DNA of 64,000 nucleotides, from positions 51,252,209 through 51,316,208 of the forward strand of contig CM055098.1 in the NCBI GenBank assembly GCA_029204225.1, given 5' to 3'. The DNA comes from Diphasiastrum complanatum (Eukaryota; Streptophyta; Lycopodiopsida; Lycopodiales; Lycopodiaceae). The notes beneath the pieces are model-generated. The model worked only from the letters and a program-made list of their open reading frames with translations. It was not told the DNA's origin and did not search any database. A program made the translations under genes and the position numbers. Of the stretch, positions 22,137 to 35,200 are shown one piece after another (within the stretch, counting starts at the first letter, position 1; each line of letters begins with the position of its first letter).

Positions 22137-24206
22137 ACGTGTTTAGCCTCTTACTCTATTTTGGCTCAATAGTGGCATTACAAGTGGAAATGCATAATTT
22201 GCCATCTATGCCAAATTTATTCCTATCAACATCCTACACCTAGATGCTTGATGTAAAAAACATAAGACCCCTATATCTAACATAGATAATCTTTTTCAAT
22301 TCTTCACATTGAGGATGCTATAGTGGAAGGTGGCCAAGCGGCGGTGTTTAGACTGTAGTACCTAGCATGGGAAGTCACATGGCTATAAATTAACATTATA
22401 GTGTTCAATTAGTATTTCCAACTACTTTGTTACTAGGTGGTTTGTAATAGAAAAGACTGAGTGATGGATAAGATGCATGTTAAATGTTACATAGTCTATG
22501 ATTGGTAAATATTTGAGATGATAGAGTGAAATTTTTAATATCATAATAATTGTGAAAAAATCGTGAAAGTAGAATTGTATTGTGGACACCATGAATAGTG
22601 AATTGTGAAAATCTCAACAATGATTATGTTATGACCATTGTTGGCTAGGTATTGGCTTTTTGGTCTAGTTATCAATTCGATTCTAGAGACCCTTATGAGT
22701 GGACATGTTATTTTTCAAAAATTGGCTGCTATGTGGAACCAGCAAATATGGTATGAACTGGCGATGGGTCCTTTTAAGCCTTGGATTGAAGTTGAAAACC
22801 CTCTCGAGGGGTGTCTAGCCCTAGTATCAATTTCACACAAAAAGTTAAAATTTTCTTTAAAGCTTGTAGAGGGAGGGGTGTGCAGCCCTAGTATCAATTT
22901 CACCCAATATAGAATCTGAAAGTTAAAATTTCCAATTGTAACTAATATGTCTCCAATTGATACAACTAGTGGTGGGACAAAATTAGTAGTGTGCAATGAG
23001 AATTTTATTAAAGATTTGAGTAGAAGTGATTCTTTTGACTTGTTTGAGTGTGAAGCAAGGTGTGATCTTTATGCACAAGAAATATTGCCCAAAATTTTCT
23101 TGGTTTTTAATAGAATAGTAACTAGTAGATTGAAGCTCACAAGATTTATTTGGTACAAAAGTATTGAGAAGTGCTACATAGAAGGATTAAAATTGTAAAC
23201 GAATACCCTAAGATGATGGTTGGTAAAAAAAAACACACACATTGCACCAACACGAAGCTTAAATGTGTGGACGCGCCAAGACCTCTTTTACTCTCCATTG
23301 GATTTTTTTCTTTTTGGAAGGGGGGGGGGGGGGGGGGGGGGGTTGATTTTAATTTGCCACACAAATGAGGACATGCAGCAAGAGAAATTTTTTGCATATT
23401 ATTGTGAAATTGTGGATATTAGATTCTGAAAAGCACAAACAATTGCGATTTAACTTTTGAATGTGCATTTTGAAAAATGAAAATTGTGAAATTGTGTGTA
23501 TGAAGATTTGGATCATTAGCCCCTAGCAATAGCAAATATGTTATTATTGTACTTGCTAAAAATGTTAAAATATCATCATTTAGAAAAAAAAAAGGCAAAA
23601 AAAGACCGTAAAAATCTATAATAAATGTTAGTAACTGATTAATGTCAATAAACAAATTGTTGGAATTGTTATAAGCTAGACATTCTCTCTTCGAGCAATA
23701 CACTTCATTGATATGAGATAGATTACTTAAACTATTTTCTGCATACATTGGTTTAACATGTCTTTACAAAAAATAAAATAAAATGGTCGTGGGATTGGAA
23801 ACTTTTTCATTCCTCCCTGTGCAAATGCTTCATTGATCATCTTAAACATTGTTGCATATGCTTCTCTACTGATGCTAGAAAAATCACATGCCCCATGAAC
23901 CAATGCAATGTCCAATATTTTTGCCAACTTCATTCATAATGTTATTAGTAACTGAAGCCTTAATCTTTCTCATTTTGTTAATGTTTAACACTAGAGTTGT
24001 TTTCAACACACTTTTGTGCGCGTGCACACAAAAGTGTGCATAAAACCCTTGGCCACTTGACAAGACATAACATATCATTAAATGATTGAAATTTCAATCT
24101 TTCAATTTTTTGTGAAACTATACTTGACTCTTCATTGTGTTATCAAAAGACTTTAAAAAAAAAGTCAATTGATGGCAATTTACTCGCAAAAAACTTCAAC
24201 TTTCAG
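22137..24206. other. AT-rich intergenic DNA with a 23-G run and a short palindrome
   Basis: No gene recognised. A run of 23 Gs lies at 23320-23342. A perfect 12-bp inverted repeat (CACACTTTTGTG) with an 8-nt centre lies at 24007-24038. A short phrase 'ccctagtatcaatttcac' is duplicated at about 22819 and 22884. Confidence 0.5.
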
Positions 24207-24500
24207 CACTGGGCAACTTTAGGTGCACATATATATCTCTATGGGACTCCAAATTTGATAAAGTTTTTTATAGATATGTTTCTGTGGTCATAAATGTTTT
24301 TTGAAAGTAGATAGCCAAAAAAAGAGCTGTAAAAAACATCTCCAAAAGAGCTGCAACTTTTTAGCACCTTTCAATGATTTTCAACACTTTTTAGCACTTG
24401 ACATGGGTAACTTCAGGCGCACATATCTATTTCTACATAACTCCAAATTGAAAAACATTTGAGAGACATGTTTCTAAGGTCATATAATATTTTTTAAAGT
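24207..24500 (+). repeat. Two degenerate tandem copies of an about 195-bp repeat
   Basis: The phrase 'aactt(t/c)aggcgcacatat...' recurs at about 24208 and 24403 with similar following sequence including ATGTTTCT and GGTCATA. A third copy is at about 25598-25690, after the foldback element. Divergence is high, so the array is old. Confidence 0.5.
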
Positions 24501-24518
24501 GAACAACCCAAAACAATA

Positions 24519-25529
24519 TTATTATAATTGTAAAGACCACTAGGGAAAACCCCTAAGATGAGGATGAGAAAACACAAGAGAGACTGTGGAGCAAAACCAG
24601 CCAATTAATCCTAGATCCCTCTTGGAGAATCCTCTTGAATCTAGGCCCCAAGCCATGTCATGTGATAGCAAAAGAAGAAGAGCTCAACTGATAACCTACA
24701 CCAAAGTCGTCGATGGAATAATCACTACCTCAATATATGTAGAGTAGGATTCTGTGCATGACCACATGCAATTCCCATGTAGGTCAACTACAGATAGGTT
24801 ACAACTCTTCATGCATACCTCCTGCCTATATCAGTCACATGTACATGCACTACTCCATATCTCCATATGTCTCAATTAGAGTGTCTTGAAAGCTTTAGGA
24901 ATAGTTTCATGTATTCTTTTTTTTCGTTTTGAGGACAGAACCTGTTTAAGGGAGGAAGAATCTTACGGCCATATTCAGTTGTGGACATGGAATAGTCCTA
25001 ATATGGTAGAACGGCCCTCCAGTGTTCGAGATTATTGGTCACGCCTAGATTTAATTCCACATCAAGGCCTGTTGGTGACTAATGACCTTGAGAGGACCCA
25101 GACACTCTAATTGAGACATATGGAATAGTGCATGTACGTGTGACTGATATAGGCAGGAGGTATGCATGAAGAGCTATAACCTATTTATAGTTGACCTGCA
25201 TGGGGATGACATGTGATATAGGCAGGAGGTATGCATGAAGAGCTGTAACCTATTTATAGTTGACCTGCATGGGGATTGCATGTCATCCCCATGCAGGTCA
25301 ACTATAAATAGGTTACAGCTCTTCATGCATACCTCCTGCCTATATTAGTCACACATACATGCACTACTCCATATGTCTCAATTAGAGTGTCTGGGTCCTC
25401 TCAAGGTCATTAGTCACCAACAGGCCTTGACGTGGAATTAAATCCAAGCATGACCAATAATCTCGAACACTGGAGGGCCGGTCTACCATATTAGGATTAT
25501 TCCATGTCCACAACTGAATATGGCCGTAA
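24519..25529. mobile_element. Foldback (large inverted repeat) element, about 1.0 kb
   Basis: Nearly matching inverted arms run from 24963 inwards to about 25276 and from about 25286 out to 25529, with almost no spacer at the centre. The left arm contains a 69-bp tandem duplication (25145 and 25214). A third, shorter copy in right-arm orientation lies at about 24763-24885. AACAATA occurs at 24512-24518 and 25528-25534, a possible 7-bp target duplication. The distance between flanking 195-bp repeats is about 1.0 kb longer than expected, which agrees with an insertion of this size. No transposase is encoded. Confidence 0.6.
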
Positions 25530-26272
25530 CAATAAGAATGGTATTAGACACTCAAATATGATACTTCTAGTTTTGGTGATTTCTATCAGCACTTAAATGA
25601 GTAACTTTGGATGCACGTATCTATCTCATAAACCTCAAAATTTAAATTTTTTTCAAACATGTTTTTATAATCATATAGGATTTTTAAGATTAGACAAGCA
25701 AAATATTGAATGTAAAATTCCCAATAATGTAGTCCCATCTATGAAAATCTTGAAGTTTCAGCAGCACCCCCACATGTTTGACACATCATCTCTTACATAT
25801 AAGTTGTTCAAAATAAAGATCTCAAAATTTTTAATCAGTAAATGTACATATGAAGAACACACATGTGAAAGGATTTGATGTGATTCATCATAGTTTATTA
25901 GATATGATTGAAATGCACACTTTCGTGCACATTTTGAAATGACTCTAGTGTTAACTTTGATTTCATAGATTTAGAAGTTAAAATAAAACCTAATGAGTTT
26001 CCAATGTAAATTATATCGGCTAAATGGTCTTCAACAACCAATGTTGATCTGCATGGCAAATATAATGTTCATAAAAAAGTCAGTAGAGACTAGGACACTC
26101 ATAGTATTGACAGCATCATAATAAACAAATAAACTGTGAGTGGAAATAAATAAATAACAAAACTAGTGATTATGATTGAATCAAAAAGTTCAAAAAATAA
26201 TAAACCAAATAAGCTATGACTTACTTGAATGCATGAATTCTTCTTTTATGATAACCTCCTCTAGATTATAGA
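25530..26272. other. AT-rich intergenic DNA with a third 195-bp repeat copy
   Basis: Holds the third degenerate copy of the 24.2-24.5 kb repeat (about 25598-25690). No gene recognised. Confidence 0.5.
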
Positions 26273-26626
26273 TCACATATATCTTTGGTTACCAGTCTTT
26301 TTCTTGTTGTTTTTTACCTTTCTGTTGAGCAAATCCATATCTTTAACAAGAGACAAATATGAGATACGCATGGATTGAAATGCAATATTTATCTCATCAT
26401 TGCTATTTGTAAAATGATGCAAAGAAGATTTTAACATTTGAATCTCCTTCTTAGACATCTCATTTTCTTCCAAACAAGTTTTCAACTTTGTAGATTTTTC
26501 TTCACACTCCTTTGATATTTTTCTTAATTCCTCTTCCAAATAATGTATTCTTTGCATTAAATGTGCATTCCCATAGAGTTTTGAATTCTTGTAGTAACCC
26601 AAAAGGCCATTTTTCCCATAACACAA
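26273..26626 (-). pseudogene. Unrecognised coiled-coil-like ORF fragment
   Basis: A 117-codon minus frame with heptad-like leucine and charged residues, for example RIHYLEEELRKISKECEEK and EIQMLKSSLHHF, ending in a basic tail. It predicts a coiled coil and nothing more specific. No partner exon, promoter or homologue is evident. It may be a remnant of a repeat-derived gene or a chance frame in AT-rich DNA. Confidence 0.25.
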
Positions 26627-28002
26627 AGATTATTAGTTGAGTCACCGAATGAAAATCAAGATGGATCAATAGCATATAATGTTCATGATGACCATAAATC
26701 TACATGTTTTAGTTTTTCCTCCATGTATTGGGTCATATTAGAAGTTGATCATTTGGATTTTTTTGATTTTCTTGTCCTAAGTGGAGCATATTATGGTGAC
26801 ACATCCACATGAAGATGATAAAGCTTAGTCATCAGTACAGTAGTATAGTAGAAAACAACACAATGACAATTACAGAACTAGAGATGGTGTTATTCGACCT
26901 TGGAGATAGAGATGGCGTAGCTTTATTTCTAAAATGTCACTCCTAATTCAAATTTTGGAGTGTTCCTAGCTATTGGGAGGGAATATTTCGACATTTTGAA
27001 AATTATACTTTAACTGTGGTCAAGCACCAGTGACGTTTGATGTGACTAAAATAAGGTAGATTCATTTTCGTGGATAGTAGTGCAAGAAGATGCATAAAGA
27101 AGTTTAATTATTTTATTTTATTTTTTCTCTCCTACATGGAATTTCTTATAGGATTTTATCCATCTTCTATAATGCAGCAACAAAGTGAGCATTTGTTTTT
27201 CTATGTGATATCTAAATGTTATTGATGACTTACATATTCTGCACTCAACTTGCTCATTTTGGTTCGTATCCCAACGATCATCCAACAACTCGAGAGCATT
27301 TTATCACTCCAGTCCTTACGAATAAACGTTGTTTTTGTTTGCCGAGAACATTGCATTTAGAAGGAAAAAAATCAACAAAAATAGTAAAAGGTAGATAGCA
27401 ACTTAATTTATTATTCTTTGAATCAGTGCTACATTTTAATATACTCTAAATATCCATATGAAGTCTAGATTGAAAACTTTCTGAAATTGCTGAATCTGGT
27501 GAAATTCATTCCTCACTCAAAAAATTTGGTAGAAGATATGGCTCTAATCTACCCACTAAACTACAATAATATAGATGTGATCATAAAAAAAAAAACATCT
27601 GACTCTAAAAGGAATTTTGGAGAACGACCTTTATATTGCAAAATACCAATATCAGAATGTATGACATCAATTATTCCTGCAATAGATTGAACTGATTGTC
27701 ATTCAACGAAATTTGATGGATACAAATCTACATGTAGTGGTGTCTTTCCTTCCTAACCTGAAACCAAGATCTAGTCAATCTAGCATCAAAGAGACGAAGT
27801 TAGTTGTCACGCATAGGTTTGTTCCCATGAGAGCGATAGTATAGTTTAGATTTCAATCATGAATGGAGGATTCACATCTAACTCTAACATCCATTAACCC
27901 TACGATCCATTAACACTACGCATCCACAACAAGATAGCTTACTCTTTCTCTCCCTCCCTTTCTCTCTCATAAAAAGTATAACAACATACAATCCCAATAG
28001 CA
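26627..28002. other. AT-rich intergenic DNA, no gene seen
   Basis: Only short overlapping frames and a pyrimidine-rich stretch near 27945-27970. I see no domain or element edge. Confidence 0.5.
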
Positions 28003-28404
28003 TTCAGATCCAACAATTAGCAAAAGCCAAAGAAAGCATGAGAGATGGAGGAAAAGTGATAGAGAGCAAGGACATTCATCAATCCATTCAAGAGAACCAA
28101 TCTGCTTTATTGAAATGAGAAAATGAACATGTGTAGGAACTTGAGTTGGTCTCTTTTTATAGTAGAGAGGAGGACCCTGTCCTCTGAATCCTATTGATCC
28201 ATTTCTGCCTCCCTAATTATTCAAATTTAAAAAAGAGTGAGAACCATCCAAATTGGAGAGAAACACAACTTTATTCACTAACTTGACATTTAGGCCCTAC
28301 GACATTAAAAGTCCCGCAAAAAAGACCTGAAGTTGTTTTATTGACTTGTAACTAATCAAATAACTATGTGATCATCGGGTTGGACTTACGCACGCAGGGT
28401 GCCA
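28003..28404 (-). repeat. Probable 3' LTR of the minus-strand Tat-like remnant
   Basis: 28003-28173 matches 40326-40497. Reading minus, a purine-rich stretch (AAGTGAGAGGGATT) ends at about 28405 and is followed by TGGCACCC, a plausible LTR start. The minus strand carries TATA-like CTATAAAAAG at about 28160 and AATAAAG at about 28110. The inner end near 28003 has diverged from its partner. Confidence 0.55.
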
Positions 28405-29019
28405 AATCCCTCTCACTTATTAACTAGGGTTAGGATTGCCTTGGGATCCGCAAACCCTCCAACAGTATCCCTCACCAAAACTGGTGGCGGTCCCACGACA
28501 CCTGCAATATGCAGTTATTGCGGACTTTTATTCACGCCGAATCTTTATTAAATGGTACTGCACCTTCTCCATGAAGTCGAGACGGGTAGTATTAAAATCC
28601 AAGTTGTGTGACAGAAAACAACGGTGGGCTCTGGCAATCCACTTTGAGGTCGTCCATGATGTGAAGCGTGATTCCTAGGAGCCTCCCATCATTGCTGCAC
28701 GGAAGTATAAACAAGCAACCGACAGCTGATCTTTGATTTGCTCTGAGGCCATCGACTTATTTGGATCAAATGCCAGAGGAGGGAGGCAATCATCCCATCT
28801 GGTTGCCACTAACGCCAACAGAGTTAGATCTTTCGCAAATATTGCCGATTGTCGCACTCTTGGATCTAGAGAGTGGATATACTCTCTCTGATAGGCTTGT
28901 AAGGCTCAGTGGAAGTCCACTGATATGGTCCAGCTGTAGGGCTGATGAATGATTGGCCAATTGGGCGTATGGATGGTGATTTTGTCCATAGCCAATCCCA
29001 AATATTTCCATTTATTCCT
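28405..29019 (-). other. 3' untranslated part of the minus-strand Tat-like remnant
   Basis: About 600 nt between the end of the extra ORF and the probable 3' LTR. Small frames on both strands only. Confidence 0.4.
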
Positions 29020-30177
29020 TCACGGCATTGGCACATAATAGGGATTGACCCACGATTGGTGAGGGCTGGCGACGTAACTCCTAATTGATTTCGAAGTTTT
29101 CTCAAAAACAGTGATTCTCCATGTCGGCTGCTCTCCCAATGCAGATATTTTGTCCAACTCTTTGTCGGCCTCTATCTTGGAGGTCTTAAACTTCCGAACC
29201 CATCCACCACGCAAGGACTCATGCGAATGTTGCTTTAAGAAGCTCTGGATCTGGTCCTCGACGCTGATGGGCCTTCGGAATAAAGGTGTGGTCCTTGATG
29301 AGGATGGACTTGCTTGTACTGCCGGTAAGATTGGTTGTTGGTCTGCTATATCTGGAGCTCCCCCCTGGTCCATGCTCGAATCTACCCCTGTACAGCTTCT
29401 TGGCGTGGAGGGGAGAATTGTGGCATAAACGGTACAGAAATTTGTGGTCTGCTTCTTTTTCATAGGCGGTGATGGTCTCTTTAGCCTTTGCCAACTCGGT
29501 TGAAGCTGCTCCTTTGAACCTGTCAAAGCGGCCTTGGAATCTCTGAAGGGCCACTTTGTATGTCTCCACTTATGGAACAAATACGCAATCTCCGTTGATG
29601 TGACCGGATGATCTGATATTTGCGTTTGAAGATCAGCATCACACTCAAGGGTGGTCGCATCCAATTCACCTTGGCTTCAAATCCCTCATAAAGCCGGTGC
29701 TTCTTCATAGACCGAAAGCACAGAATCCAGGTGGAAACCATGGATTTTGGTTTCTAGGTGAGAAGCGGCTAGAAGAGACAATAAAGAGCCAACAACGAGC
29801 TGCTGCTTAGTACTGCCCTTAATAGCCCATTTGAGCTCACCAGAAATAGTCTTGAACCAATTATATGGTTCAAGAGGGGCTTTGGCCAACTTGGTGTGGG
29901 ACTCCACTATCCTATGGAGGATCTGTAACATGATGCAGTCTTTTTTGAGGTTGTCAACCATCAGTAAGTTGTTCAATAACTAGGCAGCATCGTGGATTGA
30001 AGGCTTAGTGATGGCTTCTAGAAGGTATCCGTCATTGGTCCAGTGCAGGTCATTGGTGAGGTCAATGTATGGCTTGATGGCCTGTTTGGCCTGCTTGTGA
30101 TTGGGTGAGGCCTGTGTACTAGATGCTATACCTATGGCTACAAGGGCGGCCTCAGTGATGCGCACCTTGTGTGTGGC
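29020..30177 (-). pseudogene. Extra 3' ORF of Tat-like element, C-terminal two thirds
   Basis: On the minus strand the frame enters from the insertion site at 30177 with RITEAALVAIGI, continues through HWTNDGYLLEAI, then (after a TAG at 29977-29979) EPYNWFKTISGELKWAIK at about 29865, then stops and a frameshift near 29683. It then runs open again from 29664 to 29020 (DLQTQISDHPVTSTEI, a Ser/Pro-rich linker, and KTSKIEADKELDKISALGE). It is the continuation of 38011-37763. The PYNWFK block aligns with NYKWAEKVSEKL of the 14.0-kb element. No known domain. Function unknown. Confidence 0.6.
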
Positions 30178-31240
30178 TGTTACATACCTATGTAACTAGT
30201 AGTACTTCAGACCCCTAATAGTCCATTTAATGTTGGGGGCTAAATGGCAAGGTACCCTTAGGATTAAGGGTATGTGCCCTTGGAGAAGGACATGCAAGTG
30301 ACTATACCTTAGTTGGAGGTATGGGGTCACGTGACCCTTGGATAAGGGGTACCCTTAGTATTAAGGATAGGTACTAGTGTCCTTGGTTAAGGGCAGGTAG
30401 GTGTCTATGCCTTGGATGGAGGTATGGAACCTAGTGAGGTGTTAGAAAGTCATTGGATGATTATTTCTCTAAACCTTGGGCCTCAACCTTGAACCATATC
30501 ACTTTATTGGTCTAGGACCAAAGTATACTTGCACAACTTGGGCAATGGGACCTTGTAGGAGGGCGCCCTTCTAAAGAGTCCATTGAGTTCCCAATCCCAC
30601 AAGAAAGGCATTCAAAGAGTCATAGGTTATGGAAGGAGTCTCTTGACATTCCATAAGCCTATGGAGGCTCTTGGAGATTCTTTAACTACCCTAGGCTTTT
30701 CTCTCTCTCATTGGATGAGCATGGAACTCCATAGTGCATTGGAGGGGTTCATGGGCTATCTATATGAGGGTAGTAGGGCGCTCATTGGGAGGGGGGAGAT
30801 CTCTCTTGTTTGCTTGACTTATGCTCTAGTGTTGCTACTAGTGTGTAGAGTGCTTTCTTGTGGTAGTATGCTTGAGGTTTGGATCTTGCTTATGGTATGG
30901 GACATAAGTAGGGTTTGGATCTTGAGTATGCTAGGGAGTGTTGTGGTATGCTTGTGATTTGTTTATGGTTAGCAAGGGGTGCTAGATAGGTCTTGCTTGG
31001 AGCTTGGATCTAGCTATGGTTGGGTGGTGAATACTTGAGGCCTGCTTGTTATCTATCTTTGTGTTTAAAGAGTAGGGACACAGGTGGAGGAGAGATCCTT
31101 GGAGGCTTGCAGATCCTTACTTGCAGGTGGAGGCATCCTAGCTTGGAGTTGGGGAGCATCTTGAAGCTTGCAGGTTGTTTGGAGGACATTTGGAGGCTCT
31201 ACCTTGGATTTGGAGGACTTCCTCACCTCTACTTGTAAAA
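30178..31240 (+). repeat. 5' LTR of nested chromovirus (1063 bp)
   Basis: Starts TGTTACATAC and ends TTGTAAAA just before the primer site. Open frames within it (for example 30583-30957) are shared with the other LTR and are not genes. Confidence 0.85.
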
Positions 31241-31241
31241 G

Positions 31242-31254
31242 TGGTATCAGAGCT
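31242..31254 (+). other. Primer binding site, initiator tRNA-Met type
   Basis: TGGTATCAGAGCT lies one base inside the LTR edge. Confidence 0.85.
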
Positions 31255-32257
31255 AGACAAATGATGATAACCTTTCTAACCTTCTTCAAGTTATATTAAG
31301 ATCACCAACTTAATTTTTTTTGGGGAAGATTATAGGCTTTTCTAGTTGTAGGAAGCTTGTAGTTGAAGTACCTAATGAACCTAGTTCTCTTTGGAAGAGA
31401 GTAGTGATACTAAAGAAGTTTTAAGTGGGCTTTGGGTTTTTAAAAGTTCCGAAAAAAGATTTGTGAGATAGGTAAAGGAAGTCTTCCTCTACATACACAA
31501 ACTTTTTTTGGCAAAAAGATTGATTCTAGCTATGTGTTTTGATCAAAACTAGTGTTTTTTTGCATAAATGAAGTGTTTGAAGTTCTGATTTTCATTTTGA
31601 AGTTCTGTTTTTCAGACCTGTAAATCTGAAAATCAGATCTGAAAAGTGAAGTTTTCATTCAAACTTCATTAGTTACAAACCTTTCTATCTCCCAGTTTCA
31701 TGAAGATGACAATGTAGGAAGGGAATGGTAGTGTAACTTTGTGTATAAAACAAGTTTTGAAAATCTATTTTTTGTCATTTTGAAGTTATGATTTTCAGAC
31801 CTGTAAATCTGAAAATCAGATCTGAAAATTGAAGTTTTCATAAAGCTTCATTAGTTATCCATTTCTAGACACTAGTTTCTTGGTTTTGGAAATCTAGAAT
31901 AGTGAGAAATGTGAAAACTTTGATTGCTTTTGAAATGACAAATAGAATTGGAATGGGAATGAAATGAGAACTTTATGTAAACATTAGCTTGGATTAGTTG
32001 ATTGAAGTTTACATAAAGATTTGGTTTTCATTTTTGCTTTTGATTAAGGCAAATGTAGCTTGCTGTTGTTTTCCTCTTTAGCTTGGATTAAGCTTGCAAA
32101 TAGTAGGCTTGGATTGAGCTTACAAACAATAATATTGAATGATTAAAAGTAAATGCTTTTTATTTGCATTGGATGTAATAATTGAAGCATTTCTATCATT
32201 CTAATTTGAGCACTTGTTGTTGTATTTGCATAATAGGAAAATACACAAGCAACCCCA
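31255..32257 (+). other. Untranslated leader of the nested chromovirus
   Basis: About 1 kb without a gene. It carries a duplicated stretch containing 'cagacctgtaaatctgaaaa' at about 31614 and 31797, and repeats of 'gcttggatt(a/g)agctt' around 32075-32125. Confidence 0.6.
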
Positions 32258-35200
32258 ATGGATCAAACCAATGAAAACCCAACATTTGATCTATCAAACC
32301 CATCCAATGTGGCACAAGCCCTTGAACTATTATACCAATAAATTCAAGCCACTAATAAGCAGCTTCTTGAAACTAATCAAAGAAACCAAGACTTAGAGTC
32401 TAGGTTAGCCAATCAGAAGAAGCATGTAGTTCCACCTCTTGTAAAAGTGTTTAAGGGGGAGAAGAAGGATAGGAACTTACAAGTGGTAAGTTCTTGGCTA
32501 AATGTTTGGAACAAATACTTTGCCATGAACCAATTCCCTGAACCTGAGAAGTTATCCACTGTCACTATGTTCCTTGAAGGAAGAGCCTTAGTTTGGTGGG
32601 ACGACTTAGTTGCAAAGGGCAATCAACCTTGTACATGGGATGATTTTTGTAAGCTTTTTAGGGATTATTTTCTACCACTTTTAGATGACCATGAACACTT
32701 CCAAAAGTTGAGTCATCTAACCATGAATAAAGGTTTGGAACAGTTTATTCAAGATTTTCATGAGTACCTGAATTCACTTTATAGTGACATTTCGCCTAAG
32801 GTACAAATGTTAATGTTTATTGATGGGTTACCAAAAGATTATCAAGTGGATGTTCATAGGAACCATCCAAAAATCCTAGAAGATGCTATTAGGGCTGCAA
32901 AATACTTTGATGACACACCTAAGCCACCTAGGGGTCAACAGCCTAATGAACAGAAAAAAGGTTTTCAATTTAAGAGGAAGGATAGGGAAGTTGTTAATGA
33001 AACACATCCCAATTCCAACAATCCTAAGAAAACCAAGAAAAACTTTAAAAACCATCATGGTGGCAATGATAAAGCTGAAGCTCGTAAGAAGAACCTGTGC
33101 TTCAAGTGCAATGGCGAGGGTCACCTTGCACGTGATTGCGTCAAAAAACAAGCTTCAACCTCAAGTAGTCTATCTCGAAGTAATGAGATGGATGTTTGTT
33201 TTCTTAGTTCTTTAGTTTTTGGTCCTAGTGACCTTATTTGCATTAAAGGTAAATTTAATGATTAAGTTGTTAATGTTCTTTTTGACACGGGATCCACTCA
33301 TAACTTTATTAATGTAAATTTGGTGCAGACGCTAAACTTTTCTACCAGAAAAAGTGAGAAAAAATACCGTGTGACAATGGCATCGAGAAGTAATTCCGAT
33401 TTGATGGATTTTATTGTTCCTGATGTAGAATTGCACATTCAGGATTATTCTGAAAAATTAGAATTCCATGCTGTTCAATTAGCTAATGTAGATATTGTTC
33501 TTGGGCAACAATGGCATTTTGATAAGAACAAATCATTGAGAATTGATTTTGTTGAGAAATCTTTATCTTTTATGCATGAGAACTCTTTAATTAAGATGAA
33601 GTCTAATTTAAGTGTTGACACTAAAAATGTTAACCCTTATTCTAAACGAGAACTTAATTCTATTATGAAGAATTCTGATTTTAAAGTTTATTTATGTTTT
33701 CATAATGATATCATTTGTTGCAATGATGAAGAACTTAACATAAATGCCATGAATATACCCAGTGAGAACACTACAAAATTTGAAGCCTATAATGAACTTA
33801 GGCAGGAATTCAATGATGGTTTTTTAGACCTTCCTGTAGGTTTACCACCAGAAAAGACAATTGATCATAAAATTGACCTAATACCTGGAGCAATTCCAAT
33901 CGCACAGCGTCCTTATAGGATGAGTGCATCGGAAGAGGCTGAGGTAAATAGGCAATTACATGAGTACCTGAAAAAAGGGTGGGTACAACCTAGTAAGTCT
34001 CCTTGGGCATCACCAGTGGTTCTAGTGGCCAACAAAGATGGAACTATAAGGTTTTGCGTCGACTATAAGAAATTGAACAAGGTAACCGTTAAGAATAGAT
34101 ATCCACTGCCGCGGATGGATGATCTAATAGACTATCTTGGTGGTGCTGGGTACTTTACCAAGATAGATTTAAGATCGGGCTACCATCAGATACGCATTAA
34201 GACAGAAGATATACCAAAAATCGGGTTTTGAACTCGCTTTGGTCACTACGAATTTTTGGTGTTGCCTTTTGGTTTGACCAATGCACCGGCAACTTTCCAA
34301 CAATTGATGAATGATTTGTTCAGGCCATATTTGGGAAGATTTGTAGTGGTATTCTTAGATGATATCCTAGTGTTTAGTAAGACTTTGGCGGAACATAAAG
34401 AGCATCTTAGGATTGTCTTGGACATTCTAAGAAGGGAAAAGCTCTTTGCCAAGGAGCCTAAGTGTGACTTTTTGGCTAAGGAATTGTCCTACTTGGAGCA
34501 TAAGATTTCCAAACGGGGGGGGGGGGGTTGGAGATTGAGGCTGATCGTATCCAGAGGGTTATTGATTGGCCTATTCTCACCACAGTTCGGGAAATCAAGT
34601 CTTTCTTGGGGTTTGTGGGATTTTTCCGTAGGCATATTCCCCAATTTGCTCGATTGGCATTTCCCCTTACCCAGGCCTTGAAAGGCTATAAGAAACTAAG
34701 CCAGAGGGCTAAGAGTCCACTAGTGGTGTGGACGGAGGATATGAATAATTGTTTTGAGTTGCTTAAGAAAAGTGTCACTTCGGCATCAATACTAATCATT
34801 GGCGATCCTAACAAGACTTTTGTGGTTAGGACCGATGCCAGTGATTATGCTATTGGAGCTGTTTTGATGCAGGATGGACATCCTGTGGCTTATGAAAACA
34901 AGAAACTCAATCCTGCTCAGTCTAGGTATTGTACCTATGAGAAGGAACTGTTTGCAATTGTTCATTCCTTGAAAATTTGGCGATATTATTTGTATGGAGC
35001 TAGATTTGAAGTTTTGACGGATCATCAGACTCTTCAATATTTCTGTGATGCTACAGATTTAAAGTGGAGGCAAGCTAGATGGGATGAGCTGATGCAAATC
35101 TTTGACTTCTCTATACGTTATTGTAAAGGAAGTCAAAATACTCTAGCGGATGCTTTGAGTCGGTTACCAGTTATTAATCAACTGTGCTTTACTGTTATAG

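Noticed and set aside
23320..23342. 23-G run as a G-quadruplex regulatory site
   Set aside because: A single homopolymer without flanking gene or promoter evidence. More likely slippage or an assembly artefact.
30583..31238. Plus-strand frames of 72-124 codons, repeated at 37159-37755
   Set aside because: They lie inside the two LTRs of the chromovirus, recur only because the LTR is duplicated, and show no domain.
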